Positions 54,738 through 62,022 of a stretch of 64,000 nucleotides of DNA are shown here, in pieces; within the stretch, counting starts at the first letter, position 1, and every line of letters begins with the position of its first letter. The stretch lies in assembly GCA_964431735.1 (NCBI GenBank), contig CAYSLJ010000010.1, positions 1 to 64,000 on the forward strand, given 5' to 3'. The notes under the pieces are model-generated. The model did no database searches and was not told where the DNA came from. It worked only from the letters and a program-made list of their open reading frames with translations. The DNA comes from CALARM01 sp964431735. GTDB taxonomy: Bacteria > Vulcanimicrobiota > SpSt-956 > JAKJGF01. A program made the translations under genes and the position numbers.

Positions 54738-55868
54738 TCAGAAATTCCTTCTCATTGCTCCTGCTGCAGGTGCACCGCCTCCCCTGGCTCCCATTCTTCT
54801 CATTCTCGCCATTTCCTGCTTCTTCTTCTGCTTAAATACATAGGCAAGAACTTCTGCAACTGCAGTATAAAGTTCTACAGGTACTGTCTGACCGACCTTG
54901 CATGCTTTAAACATAGTCTGTGCAAGATCTACATTTTCATAAATAAATATCTCGTTTTCTTCAGCTATAGATTTTATCTGAAGAGCAATAAGCCTTTTAC
55001 CTTTTGCAATCACCTGTGGCGCCTGCATGGAAGCAGGATCATATTTAATAGCCACAGCAAATTCTGTAGGATTTGTAACAACAGCATCTGATTCAGGCAC
55101 TGCCTGCATCATACCACCCATAGCCATCTGTCTTGCAATCTGCTTCTGTTTACCTTTAATTTCAGGGTTACCTTCAGTTTCCTTATATTCATCCTTCAGC
55201 TCTTTAAAAGACATTCTCATATCCTTCATAAACTGGTGCTTCTGAATCATATAATCAACACCTGCAAGGACAAAGGAAACTATTATAATCTGACTGAAAA
55301 GCTGAACAGCAGTCTGTTTAACATAATGAACAGTATTTTCAATATCCCAGTTAACGGCAGCACAGACAACAGGTATGGCTTTTTTCACAACCATATAGGC
55401 AATCACACCTGTTCCTGCCACCTTCAAGACGTTTTGCACCAGAGTAAAAATTGTCTTAATTGAGAAAATTTTCTTAAACCCTGCAATAGGGTTTATTTTG
55501 TCTATCTTGGGCATTATAGGATCCATGGTAAATATAAATCCTACCTGGGCGAGATTACCTGCAATAGCAGCAATAACGACAACCGCAAGAAGCGGAATAA
55601 TCATACCCAGAAACATGGTCAGAACTATCTTCGAATAATGATCACAATCAAAGATATTAATATGGAATCCCGGTAATCCCCTGTAAACCTGGTCAGCAAA
55701 CTCTGCAATCTTCCAGAAATAGGTCTTACCCATCACATGTAACATGGCAGCAGTAACAACTAATAAGATAGCTGTAGGGAAATCCTGCCCTTTGCATACC
55801 TGTCCTTTTTTTCTTGCTTCCTGTAACTTATGGTCAGATGGTTCTTCAGTCTGATCCGACTCTGCCAC
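54738..55868 (-). CDS. flhB: Flagellar/type III export switch protein FlhB
   Basis: The GTG at 55868 follows GGGGGGTG and gives MAESDQTEEPSDHKLQEARK, the expected N-terminus; the frame from 55877 overlaps fliR. About 376 residues: four membrane helices, then the cytoplasmic FlhB-C domain. The autocleavage loop reads NPTEFAVAIKY, so the usual NPTH is NPTE (codons AAT-CCT-ACA-GAA). An unusually long, Gly/Ala/Arg-rich tail follows. FlhB controls the switch in substrate class. Confidence 0.9.
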   Translation of the reverse strand: MAESDQTEEPSDHKLQEARKKGQVCKGQDFPTAILLVVTAAMLHVMGKTYFWKIAEFADQVYRGLPGFHINIFDCDHYSKIVLTMFLGMIIPLLAVVVIAAIAGNLAQVGFIFTMDPIMPKIDKINPIAGFKKIFSIKTIFTLVQNVLKVAGTGVIAYMVVKKAIPVVCAAVNWDIENTVHYVKQTAVQLFSQIIIVSFVLAGVDYMIQKHQFMKDMRMSFKELKDEYKETEGNPEIKGKQKQIARQMAMGGMMQAVPESDAVVTNPTEFAVAIKYDPASMQAPQVIAKGKRLIALQIKSIAEENEIFIYENVDLAQTMFKACKVGQTVPVELYTAVAEVLAYVFKQKKKQEMARMRRMGARGGGAPAAGAMRRNF

Positions 55869-55873
55869 AAAAA

Positions 55874-56671
55874 TCACCCCCCTGGTTTCATTAATAATAG
55901 TATTTTTAATATAGATATATAATTATCATTAAAAATAAGTATAAGCTTTTTTGCCACATAAGGGATAGCAGCAGAAAGAACTGTAGTGCCTACCAGTATA
56001 TTTACCGGGAAAGAGAGCATAAATACATTCATCTGAGGTGCTGCTCTTGCCACAAGGCCGAGAGCCATTTGAACTATATAAAGTGCTGCCATACAAGGAG
56101 AAGCTATCTGAACGCCAAGGACAAGCATATCATTTGTCATGGAGACAAACTCTCCTATAAGAGCACTCCTGGGAACAAAAATGGCATCTACAGGAACTGT
56201 CTGAAAACTTCTATAGATTGCAATAATAAGACTGTGATGACCGTTTATAATCAAATAAACCATCATGGCAAGATAAAATTTAAATCTTCTTATCATATTG
56301 ACAGTTCCGCCGGCAGACGGGTCAAAAGAAGCAGCAGTACTCAGACCCAGTTGAGTGTCTACCAGTTCTCCTGCAAATTGTATTGTATACATAGTCAGAC
56401 TTGCTGCAAACCCTACAAGAAGACCTACCATAATATTACTGAATATAATTCCCAGATGCTGGGGAACACTGGCAGTAAGTCCCTGAGGCATAGGTAAGGT
56501 AGGATAAAGAGCGGTAGCTATAACTATTACGGAACCGACTCTGGCTCTCATAGTTATATGTCTGCTACCGAATATAGGTGCCTGAAGGCCAATACCCATA
56601 CATCTGGCTATGGTCAGTCCCCATAGCTCTATAGCTACTATACTGGGTTCAAGAGCCTCTGCGCCTGTCAT
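55874..56671 (-). CDS. fliR: Flagellar/type III export gate protein FliR
   Basis: A 265-residue integral membrane protein with six helices and the family blocks ARCMGIGLQAPIFGSR, QFAGELVDTQLGLSTAASFDP and FLSFPVNI-like MLSFPVNILVG. FliR forms part of the core export gate with FliP and FliQ. It ends overlapping the flhB frame and starts 21 bases after the fliQ-fliQ gene. Confidence 0.9.
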   Translation of the reverse strand: MTGAEALEPSIVAIELWGLTIARCMGIGLQAPIFGSRHITMRARVGSVIVIATALYPTLPMPQGLTASVPQHLGIIFSNIMVGLLVGFAASLTMYTIQFAGELVDTQLGLSTAASFDPSAGGTVNMIRRFKFYLAMMVYLIINGHHSLIIAIYRSFQTVPVDAIFVPRSALIGEFVSMTNDMLVLGVQIASPCMAALYIVQMALGLVARAAPQMNVFMLSFPVNILVGTTVLSAAIPYVAKKLILIFNDNYISILKILLLMKPGG

Positions 56672-56692
56672 AAATCTCCTCCTTCACCTGTG

Positions 56693-57289
56693 TTATCTGC
56701 TGCCTATAATAGCTATCTGACGCCATGTTTCTATAGTAAAAGTCATCATTGTAGATGACATCCATGGCCCAAAAATCATCAGAGCGGCAAAAGTTACAAG
56801 CAATTTCGGTACAAAACCAAGGGTCTGTTCCTGAACGGAACTGACTGCCTGAAGCACTGAAACAACAAGTCCTACACCGAGAGCTATAAAGAGCATAGGC
56901 GCAGATAAGATATAAATCATATAAAGAGCCTTACCTCCTATAGCCAAGATTTCTCTTTCCGTAACCTTTACTTCAGGTATTGTATAGGCCCAGACAATAT
57001 GAGGTACAGAATTCTTGTAACTTGTAGCAATCCATGGAACGTCTTCAAGCCTTGCATGGAGAAAAGCTCTTATTTTCTGACCGAGATAAGGGCCTCTCTG
57101 GTAAACAACATAAAAAGTGGCAAGTATTTTAGGTACAAAAGAAAGACTCTGTTCCTGAACCTGTGTGGCTGCCTGAAATACAGCTATGACAATACCGACT
57201 ACAACGGCAGCAACAAGCATAGGCCATGCAAGGTGAATTATCAAAGCCAGAGCTTCCTTTGCTACTGTAGAAATCCATTCAATAGTCAT
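56693..57289 (-). CDS. Tandem FliQ-FliQ fusion protein
   Basis: A 198-residue protein with two FliQ units in one chain. Unit 1 (residues 1-75) reads WPMLVAAVVVGIVIAVFQAATQVQEQSLSFVPKILATF (key run VFQAATQVQEQSLSFVPK). A linker of about 30 residues follows, then unit 2 (106-198) with VLQAVSSVQEQTLGFVPKLL and VTFAALMIFGPWM. Each unit has the two membrane helices and the conserved Gln-Glu-Gln...Phe-Val-Pro-Lys loop. Canonical FliQ is about 89 residues and single-unit. It lies between a third fliQ and fliR in the operon. AAGGATTGACATC precedes the start. Confidence 0.85.
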   Translation of the reverse strand: MTIEWISTVAKEALALIIHLAWPMLVAAVVVGIVIAVFQAATQVQEQSLSFVPKILATFYVVYQRGPYLGQKIRAFLHARLEDVPWIATSYKNSVPHIVWAYTIPEVKVTEREILAIGGKALYMIYILSAPMLFIALGVGLVVSVLQAVSSVQEQTLGFVPKLLVTFAALMIFGPWMSSTMMTFTIETWRQIAIIGSR

Positions 57290-57301
57290 GATGTCAATCC
57301 T

Positions 57302-57667
57302 TTATTTTGTAGTTTTACCTATTATTTCTATTCTCATCCAGGTTTCTCTGGTAAAATTTATCATACTGGACGATATCCACGGGCCAAACACAAGGAGCAT
57401 TACAAAAGTTACAAGCAGTTTTGGTACAAATCCGAGAGTCTGCTCCTGAACGGATGTAACAGCCTGAAGTATGGCAACAACAAGTCCAAGAGCTACTGCG
57501 GAAAACAACATAGGAGCAGAGAGTAGAAAAATCATAAAAAGAGCTCTTCCTCCCATAGCCATAACCTCCCTCTCTGTGAGTTTGGCCTCAGAGAGATTAC
57601 AGGACAACACAAAAATTATGAACAAAACATTCATAAGAAAATAAATTCTTTTTTTATGCCAGTTCAT
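57302..57667 (-). CDS. fliQ: FliQ with extra N-terminal hydrophobic segment
   Basis: The ATG at 57667 follows GAGGTG and gives 121 residues; a frame open to 57760 reads repeat sequence. The FliQ unit (VMAMGGRALFMIFLLSAPML, VLQAVTSVQEQTLGFVPKLL-like ILQAVTSVQEQTLGFVPK) is preceded by MNWHKKRIYFLMNVLFIIFV and LSCNLSEA. That is a positive start, a hydrophobic stretch and a Cys in a lipobox-like setting. Normal FliQ lacks this. It precedes the fused pair by 12 bases. Confidence 0.85.
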   Translation of the reverse strand: MNWHKKRIYFLMNVLFIIFVLSCNLSEAKLTEREVMAMGGRALFMIFLLSAPMLFSAVALGLVVAILQAVTSVQEQTLGFVPKLLVTFVMLLVFGPWISSSMINFTRETWMRIEIIGKTTK

Positions 57668-57723
57668 AACATTCACCTCTGCGTTATTATACCATTTTTT
57701 AAGACTTCCTGTAAACCTTAAAT

Positions 57724-57786
57724 TAGTGAATAGTGAGTAGTGAATAGTAAGTAAAATCATTTGTTTTCACTTTTCATGACTCACTA
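57724..57786. repeat. GTGAATAGTGAGT inverted repeat
   Basis: AGTGAATAGTGAGTAGTGAA faces TTCACTTTTCATGACTCAC between fliP and fliQ. The end of fliP lies in it. Confidence 0.6.
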
Positions 57787-58632
57787 CTTAAAACTTTTAA
57801 CAAGACTTTCTATAATAATCCCCCACCCGTCTACCATGACAAAGAGCAGCAATTTAAAAGGCATGGAAATAGTCATTGGAGACAGCATGAACATACCCAT
57901 AGACATGAGTACCGACGATACAACCATATCTACGACAAGGAAGGGGATATAAATCGCAAATCCTATCTCAAAAGCAGTTTTAATTTCACTGATCATAAAA
58001 GCAGGTATAAGGACATGTATTGGTACATCAGCTTTAGTTTTGGGTTTTTTCATCTGAGCAAGTTTAATAAAAAGAACAAGATCTTTTTCTCTTACCTGCC
58101 TGAACATAAAATCTTTTATAGGCCCCAGGGCTTTATCTACAAATTCTGCTGTCTGTATGTCACCTTTCATAAAAGGCTGTAATGCTTCATTATTCACCTT
58201 ATTCGCTACAGGAGCCATTATAAAAAAGGTCAGAAAAATAGCAAGCCCCATCAATACCTGTGTCGGAGGTACCTGTTGAGTTCCAAGAGCACTTCTTATA
58301 AAAGACAGTACTATGGCAACCCTTATAAAGGAAGTCATCATAATCAAGAGGTATGGAGCCAGAGTAAGAATACTGAGTGCTGCCAGTATCTGAAAAGGCA
58401 ATGCGACTCCTGTGTCCTTCGGAATTACCGCTTCTCCTCTTTTTTCTTCTCCACCTTTACCTCCGTTTATATTCACATCTATTTTAGGGAAATTAAATAG
58501 TAAAGGATTTTTACCTGTCGAAGAGCTTTCTTCCTGGGCCTGTGCCACTTCCACATTTATCAGAAATAACGAAGAAATAAGAAAAATAAGGAAAATGATA
58601 GAAACTACTGAAAAATACAATCTGTTTTTCAT
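57784..58632 (-). CDS. fliP: Flagellar/type III export gate protein FliP
   Basis: The ATG at 58632 follows AGGAGGGGGAC and gives 282 residues; a longer frame to 58695 overlaps fliO. A cleavable signal peptide (cleavage near AQA-QE) is typical of FliP. The long spacer after it (Gly/Lys-rich) precedes LAPYLLIMMTSFIRVAIVLS and GLAIFLTFFIMAPV. The family signature LIPAFMISEIKTAFEIGFAI and MGMFMLSPMTISMPFKLLLF close the protein. FliP oligomers nucleate the export channel. Confidence 0.95.
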   Translation of the reverse strand: MKNRLYFSVVSIIFLIFLISSLFLINVEVAQAQEESSSTGKNPLLFNFPKIDVNINGGKGGEEKRGEAVIPKDTGVALPFQILAALSILTLAPYLLIMMTSFIRVAIVLSFIRSALGTQQVPPTQVLMGLAIFLTFFIMAPVANKVNNEALQPFMKGDIQTAEFVDKALGPIKDFMFRQVREKDLVLFIKLAQMKKPKTKADVPIHVLIPAFMISEIKTAFEIGFAIYIPFLVVDMVVSSVLMSMGMFMLSPMTISMPFKLLLFVMVDGWGIIIESLVKSFK

Positions 58633-58642
58633 AGTCCCCCTC

Positions 58643-59377
58643 CTATCTATTTTTAGTATCCCGTGTAAAAACAGATGCAAGACCGTAAAGACCAAAGGTC
58701 TGGAAAATTCTTGACAATATACCGGCCTGTCCCCTGTTATTATTATTCATAATATTGCTGAATTCTTCTTTAAAAGCAGACTTACTCTCTTCAGGAGAAG
58801 CATTTGTATCCGCTACTGTAAAAGCTTCGGGCTCAAATTCCCTGAGAAGGGTTATTTCTTTTTCGGTAGCACCTACGAGTAATACTCTGGTGCCAACTTT
58901 TACAAGAGATAAAAACAACGTTTTTTGAGGTTGAAGTTGAATCTGCTCCATTACAAATAAATTCTTTTTTGGCTGAGGAATAATACCTGCACCTTTTGCA
59001 TAAAGAAGTTTTAATACGACATAAACAAGAAGACAGACAATACCAAGACTGGTTATAATATTGAGAATTTTTGTTAAAAACCCTGTACTTTGAGATGTAT
59101 CAACAGTTTCTTTTGTTCTATCCTGATAAGCTTTATTGGGTTCTTCACTGTCATAATTAAGATTAAGTTCTTCCGATGACGGGGTTATTTCAGGAATGGG
59201 AGTAGATTTATCGGATTTGCCGGGTTTTTTTTCCGTAACTGATGGCGTACCGGAAGATGGAGGCGTCATCACTGATACAAAAGGAGTACCCGAAGATGCA
59301 GGAGTCATCACTGACCCGTAAGATATATTTGAATGGGAAAAGAACATTAAAAGTATGAATAAAAAAAATCTTTTCAC
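58643..59377 (-). CDS. fliO: Flagellar biosynthetic protein FliO
   Basis: A 244-residue protein with a signal peptide, a Pro/Ser/Thr linker containing SVMTPxSSGTP units (residues about 22-70), one membrane helix at about 105-125 (ILNIITSLGIVCLLVYVVLK) and the FliO C-terminal domain (NLFVMEQIQLQPQKTLFLSL, VLLVGATEKEITLL). FliO assists FliP assembly and is generally absent from virulence injectisomes, which argues for a flagellar-type system. It ends 10 bases before fliP. Confidence 0.85.
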   Translation of the reverse strand: MKRFFLFILLMFFSHSNISYGSVMTPASSGTPFVSVMTPPSSGTPSVTEKKPGKSDKSTPIPEITPSSEELNLNYDSEEPNKAYQDRTKETVDTSQSTGFLTKILNIITSLGIVCLLVYVVLKLLYAKGAGIIPQPKKNLFVMEQIQLQPQKTLFLSLVKVGTRVLLVGATEKEITLLREFEPEAFTVADTNASPEESKSAFKEEFSNIMNNNNRGQAGILSRIFQTFGLYGLASVFTRDTKNR

Positions 59378-59499
59378 AGGATAATCTCCTCTTATCTCGT
59401 GTTACACTAAAGTGTAACGCATTAAGAATTAACCTTTACTATAACAGTCGTAACGTAATTCAAAATCTTCCCTGTTTCTTTCAGAGGATTTAAAATTTT

Positions 59500-59817
59500 T
59501 TAATATTTTCTACCAATAATACCGTTTATTCTGACTCCATAACACTCATCTACTGATACTACTTCTCCTCTGGCTATAAGTTTTGAATTTACCCTTACAT
59601 CCACAGAATCCATTGCAAGTTTATCCAGTTCAACGACAGAACCGACCTGAAGGTTTAATATTTCACTTACAGGTAAATTAGATCTGCCGAGTTCTACGGC
59701 AATTTCAAGAGGTATTTCGCCCAGAACCCGGAGAAACCCCTGAGAAGAATTATCCTGATATCTATCACTGTAATCAAAGCCCGGTGATTGTTCATCATAG
59801 TCTTCATAGTCATACAT
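59500..59817 (-). CDS. fliN: FliN-type switch protein, second copy
   Basis: A 105-residue SpoA-fold protein. After a disordered, Tyr/Asp-rich start, the SpoA block reads IPLEIAVELGRSNLPVSEIL, VGSVVELDKLAMDSVDVRVN and IARGEVVSVDECYGVRI. FliN builds the bottom of the C-ring with FliM. It follows the first FliN gene by 15 bases. Two FliN genes in tandem are not the common arrangement. Confidence 0.9.
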   Translation of the reverse strand: MYDYEDYDEQSPGFDYSDRYQDNSSQGFLRVLGEIPLEIAVELGRSNLPVSEILNLQVGSVVELDKLAMDSVDVRVNSKLIARGEVVSVDECYGVRINGIIGRKY

Positions 59818-59832
59818 AGCCTGTTCCCCCTG

Positions 59833-60174
59833 TTAACCGGTTGCTATCTCGGTTATTCTGACACCAAAATAATCATCAATTGCCACAACCTCTCCTTTGG
59901 CAATTAATTTATCATTAACACGCAAATCAATATGATCATCTGCCATTTTATCAAGTTCTATTACAGCTCCTACACCGAGTTTCAAAATATCTTTAACAGG
60001 CATTTTGGTTCTTCCCAGTTCTGCTACAACCTGCAGGGGAACATCAATTAAAATATCTATAGTCTGCTGTCCTTCAGATTGACCGCTTACATCACCAAGA
60101 GGTGCGAATTGAACCTGCCTTACAGTTTCTTCATCTCCGTCAAAAAAATCATCATTTCTCCTCAAATTCCTCAT
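59833..60174 (-). CDS. fliN: FliN-type switch protein, first copy
   Basis: About 113 residues if started at the ATG at 60174 after GGAGG; the frame extends to 60189. The SpoA block is IDVPLQVVAELGRTKMPVKD, VGAVIELDKMADDHIDLRVN and IAKGEVVAIDDYFGVRITEI. Its start overlaps the end of fliM by about 23 bases, so the two are translationally coupled. It differs clearly from the second copy, so both may have distinct places in the C-ring. Confidence 0.9.
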   Translation of the reverse strand: MRNLRRNDDFFDGDEETVRQVQFAPLGDVSGQSEGQQTIDILIDVPLQVVAELGRTKMPVKDILKLGVGAVIELDKMADDHIDLRVNDKLIAKGEVVAIDDYFGVRITEIATG

Positions 60175-61225
60175 CTCCCTCCTGTACAACTTTACATATC
60201 TGTAAAGCCACTTTCTTTTCCCTCACTCCTGGACGTCCAAGAAATTTGGTTTTTCCCTGTATTTTAACCCTCAGGGCATTTTCTATGGACGTATTCAGCC
60301 TGACCACATCACCGACACCTATATTCACAAGGTCCTGAAACATTATTTCCGATCTCCCCAGTTCCACTACAATACCTATCCTGGCAGATTCCAGTATAGC
60401 AGGATTGGAAGTAATAGATTTCTGACCCTTTACGGCAGTGGTTTTTGAAAGAAGATCTGGTGCTTTAACTTTTGGTATAACAGGCTTAAGGAATTGAAGT
60501 GGTAAACATATCTTCATATCTCCGGGCGTCTCCCCTATTCTGACCCGAAAATTGGCTATAGCCATAGGCTCATTCGGAGAATAAAGTTGAACTGCCTGAG
60601 GATTACATTCCATTTTCTCATGTTGAACATTAAATTCCTTTATTTCTTTAAAAGCTTCCGTAAACTGTCCGAGAACCTTTTGAACCAGTTTACAAAAAAT
60701 AACCTCTTCCAGTTCTGTAAGTCTGTTATCTTCGGAAATTGGCTGTCCTTTACCACCCAGGAGTCTATCCACTACAGATAAACAGAGCGGAAATTCAATA
60801 AAAATTACTCCTTTTGCATTAAACCCTTCTATAGTAAAAATATTCAAAGCAGACGGATCTACCAGAGAGTGAGTATAAACATCGTAACTCACATAATTAT
60901 TATTTTCCCATTTGACCTGAACCCTTAAACGAAGAACTGATACGAATAAAGCAGTAAGTAATTCTGCAAAATGAATCAATACTTTTTCAAGAAATCTCTC
61001 CTGATCGAGAGCAAGTTTTTCAACTTTTGTAAAATCATACCTGTCTACTTTTCTTGAAGGAGCAACATAACCTTTACCTGATACCTGGGCTCTGGCCCTT
61101 TCAATCTGAGGTATATTTTTCAAAGGTTCTTCATAATGTTCTGCTACAGGTTCTCTGACACTGCTACTTTCTCTGATTCTGCTTTTAAGACCTCTTTGCT
61201 GGCGACGATAGGGAACATCCCTCAA
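60152..61225 (-). CDS. fliM: FliM-type C-ring protein lacking the CheY-binding N-terminus
   Basis: A TTG at 61225, seven bases after GAGGGGG, gives 357 residues. The middle domain (FAELLTALFVSVLRLRVQVK, NIFTIEGFNAKGVIFIEFPL, VVDRLLGGKGQPIS) and the C-terminal SpoA unit (ARIGIVVELGRSEIMFQDLV) are FliM-like. The first 45 residues (MRDVPYRRQQRGLKSRIRES, continuing) do not contain the usual LSQxEIDALL peptide that binds phosphorylated CheY. It is the first gene of the operon. The switch may be CheY-independent or the protein may serve an export-only C-ring. Confidence 0.85.
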   Translation of the reverse strand: MRDVPYRRQQRGLKSRIRESSSVREPVAEHYEEPLKNIPQIERARAQVSGKGYVAPSRKVDRYDFTKVEKLALDQERFLEKVLIHFAELLTALFVSVLRLRVQVKWENNNYVSYDVYTHSLVDPSALNIFTIEGFNAKGVIFIEFPLCLSVVDRLLGGKGQPISEDNRLTELEEVIFCKLVQKVLGQFTEAFKEIKEFNVQHEKMECNPQAVQLYSPNEPMAIANFRVRIGETPGDMKICLPLQFLKPVIPKVKAPDLLSKTTAVKGQKSITSNPAILESARIGIVVELGRSEIMFQDLVNIGVGDVVRLNTSIENALRVKIQGKTKFLGRPGVREKKVALQICKVVQEGDEEFEEK

Positions 61226-61325
61226 AGATATACCCCCTCTTTAAAAAGATTATAACTTATTTCATTATAACACAGATATATATTATTTGTCTATGAAATT
61301 TTTAATGTATGAAGAGTGAGTATAA

Positions 61326-61386
61326 CGTTTTTTTACAACATGTAGCTTCACTTTTACCGGAAATTTTACGTAATTTCATAAATCTA
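61326..61386. repeat. Element C, half copy
   Basis: Read on the minus strand, TAGATTTATGAAATTACGTA and AATTTCCGGTAAAAGTGAAG match the right half of element C copy 3. It is cut at 61387 by element A copy 6. Confidence 0.6.
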
Positions 61387-61484
61387 TTACTGAGGTGAGC
61401 ATAAATAATAAATATATGCTCTCGTAACGCGTAACGCGTGACGGGAGGAAGACCTTTATTAAATGCTTATGCTCAGGTCAGTAA
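61387..61484. repeat. Element A, copy 6
   Basis: Reverse-orientation copy: TTACTGAGGTGAGCATAAAT at the left, GCGTAACGCGTGACG core and TTATGCTCAGGTCAGTAA at the right. It appears inserted in an element-C copy. Confidence 0.8.
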
Positions 61485-61539
61485 TTAGTGAAAAGTGAAT
61501 AGTAATTAAAATAAAGCTTTTTCACTTTTCACTCTAACA

Positions 61540-61618
61540 GGCATGACCGTATCGGTCACTACCAAATATGAAAATGAATAGACAGTGGAGCATAAAACTT
61601 CATCATTTTCATATAAAA
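61540..61618 (+). repeat. Element D, copy 3
   Basis: CATGACCGTATCGGTCAC with CATTTTCATATAAA 46 bases later. No gene follows in the same direction, so this copy argues against a purely gene-regulatory role. Confidence 0.5.
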
Positions 61619-61726
61619 TATTCTGTGACAAATTTATTTTTCCATTGTATATAAAATCATCTGTCATTGTTTATGCGAGCAGGAGTAAAGAGATGATAAC
61701 GTCAAAACTCTCCGCCATGAAAAATA

Positions 61727-61785
61727 AAAATCGTGAAATGGTTTTGCCCGGATATATCCGGTCATATTTCACACTTCACGATTTT
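61727..61785 (-). terminator. Terminator after the 71-residue gene
   Basis: AAAATCGTGAA at 61727-61737 pairs with TTCACGATTTT at 61775-61785. A second dyad, CCGGATATATCCGG, lies in the loop. It is downstream of the stop codon at 61797 on the minus strand. Confidence 0.6.
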
Positions 61786-61796
61786 CTTACAGACAA

Positions 61797-62012
61797 TCAG
61801 GCCGTTACCTCAAAAATCTCTCTCGTAATTCCGTCACAGGTGATCTTTACAGAAGAGCCATTTTTAGCCGCTTCTGCAAGTATTTTTAATTCCGTCTCTC
61901 TATCCGGTTTTATCCAGTAAAAGGCAGCTCTGGTTCTGAATATAACATTATAATTATCATTATCCTGCCTTTTACCAATTCCCCTTACCTTTTCTTCAAA
62001 CGTAATAGTCAT
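61797..62012 (-). CDS. Small protein paired with the glutaminase-domain gene
   Basis: A 71-residue protein (FEEKVRGIGKRQDNDNYNVI, then TELKILAEAAKNGSSVKITC) with mixed strands and one helix. I do not recognise a family. It begins 10 bases after the stop codon of the glutaminase-domain gene, with AGG upstream, so it is translated from the same message. Such a small downstream partner could be a chaperone or an immunity-type inhibitor; neither is demonstrated. Confidence 0.6.
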   Translation of the reverse strand: MTITFEEKVRGIGKRQDNDNYNVIFRTRAAFYWIKPDRETELKILAEAAKNGSSVKITCDGITREIFEVTA

Positions 62013-62022
62013 ATGAATCCTT

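Noticed and set aside
52454..61225. Annotation of the export operon as a virulence injectisome
   Set aside because: FliO and two FliN genes are present and gene order is flagellar; no secretin, needle or translocon gene is seen. A specialised export use is still possible.
61585..61920. Plus-strand frame of 111 codons upstream of the glutaminase operon end
   Set aside because: It crosses the terminator hairpin at 61727-61785 and the 3' part of the 71-residue gene on the other strand.
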